Shown one piece after another: positions 59,770 to 64,000 of a stretch of 64,000 bases of DNA. The notes under the pieces are model-generated. The model was not told the origin of the DNA, made no database searches, and saw nothing but the letters and a program-made list of their open reading frames with translations. The translations under genes and the position numbers were made by a program. Source of the stretch: CAZUNO01 sp964621445 [NCBI: Candidatus Hadarchaeota archaeon] (GTDB lineage Archaea; CAYQAE01; CAYVLA01); NCBI GenBank assembly GCA_964621445.1, contig CAZUNO010000003.1, forward strand, positions 62,001 to 126,000, read 5' to 3'. Numbering within the stretch: the first letter of the stretch is position 1; each line of letters starts with the position of its first letter.

Positions 59770-60069
59770 ATGGCAGCCTTGGAAGTATACGCAATTGAGA
59801 ATATGGAGGACCTGTACATTGTCCAGGTCAAGAACACATTGGCTAGGGCGGTCACCCTCCCTAGGGGCAGTGTAATCAGATTCAGAGCCTTCCACTGGGA
59901 CGGTACGGTAACCGTGGACGAGCTGGAGATCGAGGATGACATCATCATCGGTGCCAGAGACATACACCGGTTCGAGGTCGAAGGAGAAGGCACCTGGGCC
60001 GGTGACAGGGCCGAGATGATCTACGAGACCAAGGAGTTCGGAAAGCAACAGACGGTCTACAGAGTATGA
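59770..60069 (+). CDS. Small beta-rich protein, function unknown
   Basis: The 99-residue soluble product is made of alternating hydrophobic strands (LYIVQVKNTL, SVIRFRAFHWDGTVTV, DDIIIGARDIHRFEV) like a beta barrel or sandwich. It has its own promoter (CTTTTTATGG near 59725) and the leader GGTGAGG close to the ATG at 59770. No family is recognised. It follows the transporter pair. Confidence 0.6.
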   Translation: MAALEVYAIENMEDLYIVQVKNTLARAVTLPRGSVIRFRAFHWDGTVTVDELEIEDDIIIGARDIHRFEVEGEGTWAGDRAEMIYETKEFGKQQTVYRV

Positions 60070-60143
60070 AGCCAGCGCCAGAGACCCAACCCGGGGAGAG
60101 CATTAGCTCTGAATATCCAGCACCCATTACTTGACCAGCTGGT

Positions 60144-61247
60144 ATGTCTATGGCTTCCAAGGTGTATAGGTCCGGCGTGGAAAACCTCATTTCCAATCTA
60201 CCCCAGCACCTGGAGACATCCTTTTCCGGTAAACTGGAAAAATCCGATGCCGTAGCTGTGAAGCTACATATGGGCGAACAGGGAAACGCTCGATACATAA
60301 GGCCCTCCATTGTAAGGACCATTACCGATTGGTTGAAATCAAGGGGTGCTGAACCCTTTTTAACCGATTCCACCACCCTCTATCGGCGTGAGAGAGGAAC
60401 TCTTTTCGATTACCTCCGTACGGCGGCTACACACGGCTTCACATCGGAAACAATGGGCTGTCCGGTGCTCATAGCCGATGGCATAAAGAGCACCGGCCGG
60501 GTGGTCAAGGTCGATAGCTCATTAAAGATGGAGAACGTTCCAGTATCCTCAATTATATTCCAGGCCGACGCCATGATATCACTTAGTCACGTCACCCTAC
60601 ACCCCGATGTTATCCCCGCGGCAAGCCTGAAGAACATGGCCATGGGGTGCACCACCAAGGAGGCCAAGATGAAGATGCACGCCTCCGACGCCAAGCCCCA
60701 GTTTATCACCCAGAACTGCACCGGGTGTGGAACCTGCGTCAGGCACTGCCCCGCAGATGCGATCACGCTGGTGGATGGCAAGGCACGCTTCGATCCCGAA
60801 CTCTGTGTTTCCTGTGCCGAGTGCATAGCATTTTGCAACTACGGGGCCATAAAGGTGAACTGGAGCGCCCTGTCCAGGGACGTGTGTCGGGGAGTCCTCG
60901 ATGCCGCGCGCGCCGTTCTTTCAACCTTCCAGCCGGGCAAGGTGGTCTCCATTAACCTTGGTTATGATATAACAGAGGAATGCGATTGCGGCGGGCGGAG
61001 CAGTCCGCCGGTGGTAACGGATTTCGGCGTGCTCTCGGGGTCGGATCCCGTGGCCGTGGACAGGGCCACTGCCGATATGCTAAATACCCAGCCCCTTTAC
61101 CCCGGGGGAGCCATGGAGAAATTCGCCAAGGTGGAAGATAGGATATCCGCCCTCAAGCCCCAGGTAAAATGGATGGATTTCCTGGATCAGGCGGAGGCCT
61201 CCGGACTGGGTTCCCAGGAATACGAGCTTGAATCTCTTTCTCAATAG
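60144..61247 (+). CDS. DUF362 protein with C-terminal 2[4Fe-4S] ferredoxin
   Basis: The 367-residue protein has the DUF362 core: VAVKLHMGEQGNARYI, SHVTLHPDVIPAASLKNMAMG and GSDPVAVDRATADML. A two-cluster ferredoxin is inserted between: CTGCGTCVRHCP and CVSCAECIAFCN (about residues 190-235). DUF362-ferredoxin proteins are common in strict anaerobes and their reaction is unknown. Start ATG 60144 (second ATG at 60150). The last Cys of the second cluster is followed by Asn instead of Pro. It lies upstream of the sulfatase-fold gene. Confidence 0.85.
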   Translation: MSMASKVYRSGVENLISNLPQHLETSFSGKLEKSDAVAVKLHMGEQGNARYIRPSIVRTITDWLKSRGAEPFLTDSTTLYRRERGTLFDYLRTAATHGFTSETMGCPVLIADGIKSTGRVVKVDSSLKMENVPVSSIIFQADAMISLSHVTLHPDVIPAASLKNMAMGCTTKEAKMKMHASDAKPQFITQNCTGCGTCVRHCPADAITLVDGKARFDPELCVSCAECIAFCNYGAIKVNWSALSRDVCRGVLDAARAVLSTFQPGKVVSINLGYDITEECDCGGRSSPPVVTDFGVLSGSDPVAVDRATADMLNTQPLYPGGAMEKFAKVEDRISALKPQVKWMDFLDQAEASGLGSQEYELESLSQ

Positions 61248-61310
61248 ATGACAAACGGACTTGCCGTGCTCGTGCATGGCAGTTATTAGTACCATAGTCC
61301 ATCGTTTTCC

Positions 61311-62804
61311 ATGAACGTAATAGTTGTGATGCTGGACAGCCTGAGAAGGGATCACTTAGGCTGTTTCGGAAACGAATGGATTAACACCCCTTCCTTGGAC
61401 CGGTTCAGTGCCAAGGCTACCATCTTTGACATGGCCTATTCCGAGGGGCTTCCCACGATTCCAGTGAGAACCTCCATGTTCACCGGCCGATATACCCTTC
61501 CCTTTAGAAGGTGGCAGCCTCTGGAAAAGGGGGATGTTGTACTTGCAGAGTACCTCTGGAACAAGGGTTACCGCTCTGGACTGGTTGCCGATACCTATCA
61601 CATGCACAAACCTGAAATGTCATTCGGACGGGGTTTCGATAACGTCCTGTGGGTCCGGGGGCAGGAGACCGACCCCTACATCACGGATGACACCATAGAT
61701 ACCAACGTCGAGAAATTCAGCCCTAAGGACTGGCAGGCAGCATATTCGGGCCAGTCGGACGAGGAGGCCAGGGCAAAACTCGAGCAGTACCTCCGGAACA
61801 CCGCCCACTGGCAGGGTGAGGAGGATCATTTCGTGGCCCAGGTCATGACCACTGCCGGCGACTGGCTGGAGACCCAGGTTGAATCGGGGAGAGACGATGA
61901 GCTCTTCCTATGGGTTGACAGCTTCGATCCCCATGAGCCCTGGGATCCACCCAGTCCCTATGATGGGATGTACCCGGTGGACGAATACGACGGTCGGCCA
62001 ATAATCTGGGCAGGTGGAACCTGCGATGACTGGACTAGGGAGGAACTCAGACACTACAGGGCCCAGTACGCTGGAGAGGTATCCCTGGTCGATACCTGGG
62101 TAGGAAGATTCATGGAAAAGGTGGATTCCCTTGGACTCCTGGACGACACAATGATCGTGGTGCTCTCCGATCATGGAGAGCCACTCGGGGAACACGGGAT
62201 CGTCAAGAAGGTCAGGCCATGGCCCTATGAGGAGCTTTCTCACTTTCCACTGATGATTAGAACCCCCGATGGGGCCGGAATGGAGCCGGAGAGAATTGAC
62301 AAGTTCGTGGGGATGCCCGATATAATGCCCACAATTCTCGACTTCCTTGGTCTCGAGATCCCAGACACGGTGCAGGGAAGGAGCCTCTTCAAGGTGGTTG
62401 ACGGAGAAGCCGAGGACCCAGGGTTCGGCATTAGCGGTCACTACGGACGTTCCTGGAGTGTAAGGGATCTTGAGTGGAGTTTCTACCTCTGGCCGGGTGG
62501 AGAGGCCCCTTACACCTGGGGTATAGGATACCCGGAGCCCACGGAGGGGAAGAAAAGCCCCGAACTCTATAGGATAGACCGGGATTTCGTGCCTTCAGAG
62601 CCCAGGAAATGGGAGCTTGAGGAGGTGGCCGAGGAGGATAATGTGATTGGCCAGAATCTGGAAAGGGCCAGGTCCATGGAACTGGACCTGCGGAGATTTA
62701 TCCAATCCCTTAGGCCGTCCAAAGGTGATGTAATGGCCCAGGAAACCATGAAGACCGAATTGAGGCAGCCCTGGCTTTATGGATTGGTCAAGAAGCAGGA
62801 CTAG
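61311..62804 (+). CDS. Sulfatase-fold hydrolase with Thr at the nucleophile position
   Basis: The 497-residue alkaline-phosphatase-superfamily enzyme has MLDSLRRDHLGCFG (metal Asp), SFDPHEPWDPP and VLSDHGEPLGEHG (metal Asp-His). The catalytic segment is LPTIPVRTSMFTGRYT: the formylglycine C/S-x-P-x-R is T-I-P-V-R here. Thr cannot become formylglycine, so a phosphodiesterase, phosphonate hydrolase or phosphoryl-transfer role is more likely than sulfate ester hydrolysis. No signal peptide. The ATG at 61311 is preceded at leaderless distance by GTTATTAGT. It converges with the DUF362 gene, overlapping 4 nt. Confidence 0.85.
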   Translation: MNVIVVMLDSLRRDHLGCFGNEWINTPSLDRFSAKATIFDMAYSEGLPTIPVRTSMFTGRYTLPFRRWQPLEKGDVVLAEYLWNKGYRSGLVADTYHMHKPEMSFGRGFDNVLWVRGQETDPYITDDTIDTNVEKFSPKDWQAAYSGQSDEEARAKLEQYLRNTAHWQGEEDHFVAQVMTTAGDWLETQVESGRDDELFLWVDSFDPHEPWDPPSPYDGMYPVDEYDGRPIIWAGGTCDDWTREELRHYRAQYAGEVSLVDTWVGRFMEKVDSLGLLDDTMIVVLSDHGEPLGEHGIVKKVRPWPYEELSHFPLMIRTPDGAGMEPERIDKFVGMPDIMPTILDFLGLEIPDTVQGRSLFKVVDGEAEDPGFGISGHYGRSWSVRDLEWSFYLWPGGEAPYTWGIGYPEPTEGKKSPELYRIDRDFVPSEPRKWELEEVAEEDNVIGQNLERARSMELDLRRFIQSLRPSKGDVMAQETMKTELRQPWLYGLVKKQD

Positions 62805-63622
62805 GGAGCTCTAAAATCCCTCTTAACCTCTTCCAGGCTATCCCCGGCTATCTCGTAATCCCATCCACCTAGGCCGGCCTCTACTGCCATTGATATATGC
62901 TTGATCTTCCGGGGGTCAAAGCCCATTGCCCTGGACCCCACTATATCGGTGGCCACCACATCCCTTCCGGCCAAAACCAGGCCCATGTCCACCGGGGTGC
63001 CGTCGGCTGGTCCCTCTCCCTCCATGGCCACCAGGCCATCAATAACTACCAGTGAGGGAGAGATCGCGCTATTGATGTCCAGAATGACATTTTCTATTCC
63101 CCTCATGTGATACCTGAACTTCCACTTGTTGGGCATCAGGCCGAACAGGTTCTTCATGCCCAGGGTGACCAGGGTCGTCTTGTGGGTTTTCAGTTTGGCG
63201 GCGTCCACTATATGGCTCTCGGCGACTATTCTGGGTATGCTTACGGATTCGAAAGTGTTATTGGTCGGGCACTCCAGCTCCACCCTTTCCTTTTCCCTCT
63301 TCAGATTCTTGAAAGGCACATCATGCCTCTCACATACCTCTAGCATGCCGGTCACCTCCGCCGCCTCGTCGGCATCGGTCATGTTGGCATCGCTCTCAAT
63401 TACCGCTATATCGCGATTTACCTCCCCTATCATTTCTATCAGGGTCTCGACAACCAGGGGGTCGGTCGTGGCTCCCGTCTCCCAGGTTTCCGTTGCAATG
63501 AAATTTACCTTGATTAGAACCGGTTTTTCGGTTAGATGCCCCACGCCACCGGAAAGGTCCACTGCACGCCGGACCGTGTCACCACATCTCTCACCCTTAC
63601 TTATACCCACCTTGGGAATCAT
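62801..63622 (-). CDS. DUF362 family protein
   Basis: The 273-residue product has PVLIKVNFIATETWETGATTD, AAKLKTHKTTLVTLGMKNLFG and GRDVVATDIVGSRAMGFDP, the DUF362 core without a ferredoxin part. The ATG at 63622 has a TATA box at leaderless distance (63646-63654). Together with the gene at 60144 it flanks the sulfatase-fold gene, so the three may act together. Biochemical function unknown. Confidence 0.85.
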   Translation of the reverse strand: MIPKVGISKGERCGDTVRRAVDLSGGVGHLTEKPVLIKVNFIATETWETGATTDPLVVETLIEMIGEVNRDIAVIESDANMTDADEAAEVTGMLEVCERHDVPFKNLKREKERVELECPTNNTFESVSIPRIVAESHIVDAAKLKTHKTTLVTLGMKNLFGLMPNKWKFRYHMRGIENVILDINSAISPSLVVIDGLVAMEGEGPADGTPVDMGLVLAGRDVVATDIVGSRAMGFDPRKIKHISMAVEAGLGGWDYEIAGDSLEEVKRDFRAP

Positions 63623-63645
63623 CGGATGAAGTTAGGTTACCCGGT

Positions 63646-63654
63646 CTTATATTG
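63646..63654 (-). promoter_or_regulatory. TATA box of the DUF362 gene
   Basis: The minus strand reads CAATATAAG, 25-30 nt before the ATG at 63622, indicating a leaderless mRNA. Confidence 0.55.
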
Positions 63655-63739
63655 GATTCCAGGAGGAACTTCCAGCGTCACCCAGCCGTCAACGGGGGCA
63701 GGAGAACATAATTATGCACATCCCATCACCCTGGAGATA

Positions 63740-64000
63740 ATGGGACTGCTACATCTATACCGGCAACCCGGCCTTAGCCCGTCCCAGGAGGAAAGCCTCC
63801 TGGACCAGATCAACCAAGAACTCGACCGGGATGTACCATCCCTAGAGACGGAATATTGCTACAATATAGAGCTACAGGACCGTTTATCAGAAGATCAGCA
63901 GCAGGCCTTGAACTGGTTGCTTGCCGAGACATTCAATCCAGGTGGGCTGAGGCGAACTAGCCTCCTGGAGGATGAGGAAAATGTGATAGAGGTGGGACCG
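63740..64000 (+). CDS. purL: Phosphoribosylformylglycinamidine synthase, large PFAS-type PurL, N-terminus (cut by window)
   Basis: From the ATG at 63740 the frame is open for 87 codons to the edge. The N-terminal domain matches large single-chain FGAM synthases (PFAS type): MGLLHLYRQPGL, SLETEYCYNIEL, ALNWLLAETFNPG and VIEVGP at the edge, which would continue into the LNFST segment. The small archaeal PurL has no such PurS-like N-terminal domain. It uses glutamine and ATP in purine synthesis step four. An AT-rich element near 63710 suggests a leaderless start. Together with purF and purD in this window it serves the same pathway. Confidence 0.85.
   Translation, partial: MGLLHLYRQPGLSPSQEESLLDQINQELDRDVPSLETEYCYNIELQDRLSEDQQQALNWLLAETFNPGGLRRTSLLEDEENVIEVGP

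Noticed and set aside
61908-62441. 177-codon minus-strand frame in the sulfatase-fold gene
   Set aside because: Shadow frame without motif, ribosome site or promoter.

Overview
The window is a dense stretch of archaeal chromosome. The archaeal signs are FEN1 flap endonuclease, RNase HII, an Sm-like protein, a beta-CASP RNase of the archaeal CPSF type, an archaetidylinositol-phosphate-synthase-like enzyme, an F420-type LLM oxidoreductase, an AN1 zinc finger protein, a THEP1-type NTPase, TATA boxes about 25 nt before inferred transcript starts, and a mixture of leaderless and GGAGG-led genes, many starting with TTG. No methanogenesis gene is visible. A 5S rRNA gene stands alone without 16S or 23S, as in Thermoplasmata-like genomes, so an uncultured anaerobic euryarchaeote or Thermoplasmatota relative is my best guess. 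The lineage cannot be fixed from this window. No CRISPR array, insertion sequence, phage gene or tRNA was seen.

Layout. 1-6832 (minus): a 12-gene operon for an energy-converting membrane [NiFe] hydrogenase, closest in gene order to methanogen Ehb. It runs Mrp-type subunits, then a 14-cluster polyferredoxin, a two-cluster ferredoxin and the small subunit, and leaves the window at the left. 7013-9624: LarB, a CDP-alcohol phosphatidyltransferase, 5S rRNA (minus, with a 24-nt insertion in loop C) and a rubrerythrin-VIT1 metal transporter. 10240-13235: porGDAB, 2-oxoacid:ferredoxin oxidoreductase, a likely electron partner of the hydrogenase through ferredoxin. 13257-17598: MetE-like methyltransferase, AN1 protein, TIM-barrel protein, helical-repeat protein and PfkB kinase. 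17602-21450 (minus): purF-purD-COG4030 HAD operon. 21549-23344: nuclease pair. 23341-26987 (minus): heterodimeric ABC exporter behind a palindromic operator. 27080-30254: NTPase, RNase HII, membrane proteins and a TIM-barrel protein. 30388-35957: a 35-residue membrane protein, a glycosidase-like protein, MATE pump, LLM oxidoreductase and URO-D-family methyltransferase. 35978-41155: sulfatase, FEN1 and a two-P-loop PEP-carboxykinase-like protein whose 5' end is frameshifted.

41204-48109 (minus) is the most unusual region: eight co-oriented genes pairing a MacB/FtsX-type ABC system with a secreted membrane-anchored protein, three tiny one-helix proteins, a glycine-rich zinc protein and a polytopic protein. 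I read it as an undescribed envelope machine. 48289-50500 carries a second glycosidase-like protein and a paralogous ABC ATPase. 50830-55984: GATase-like anchored protein, methyltransferase, a duplicated-motif unknown, topoisomerase IA, Sm protein and HAD hydrolase. 55975-60069: small membrane proteins, M28 peptidase, and an SSS-like transporter with a tiny partner. 60144-63622: two DUF362 proteins flanking a sulfatase-fold enzyme with Thr in the nucleophile position. The right edge starts a large (PFAS-type) PurL, unusual for an archaeon.

Together the genes suggest an anaerobe that oxidises 2-oxoacids to reduced ferredoxin, couples ferredoxin to H2 and ion gradients, makes purines and handles sulfated or glycosylated substrates.
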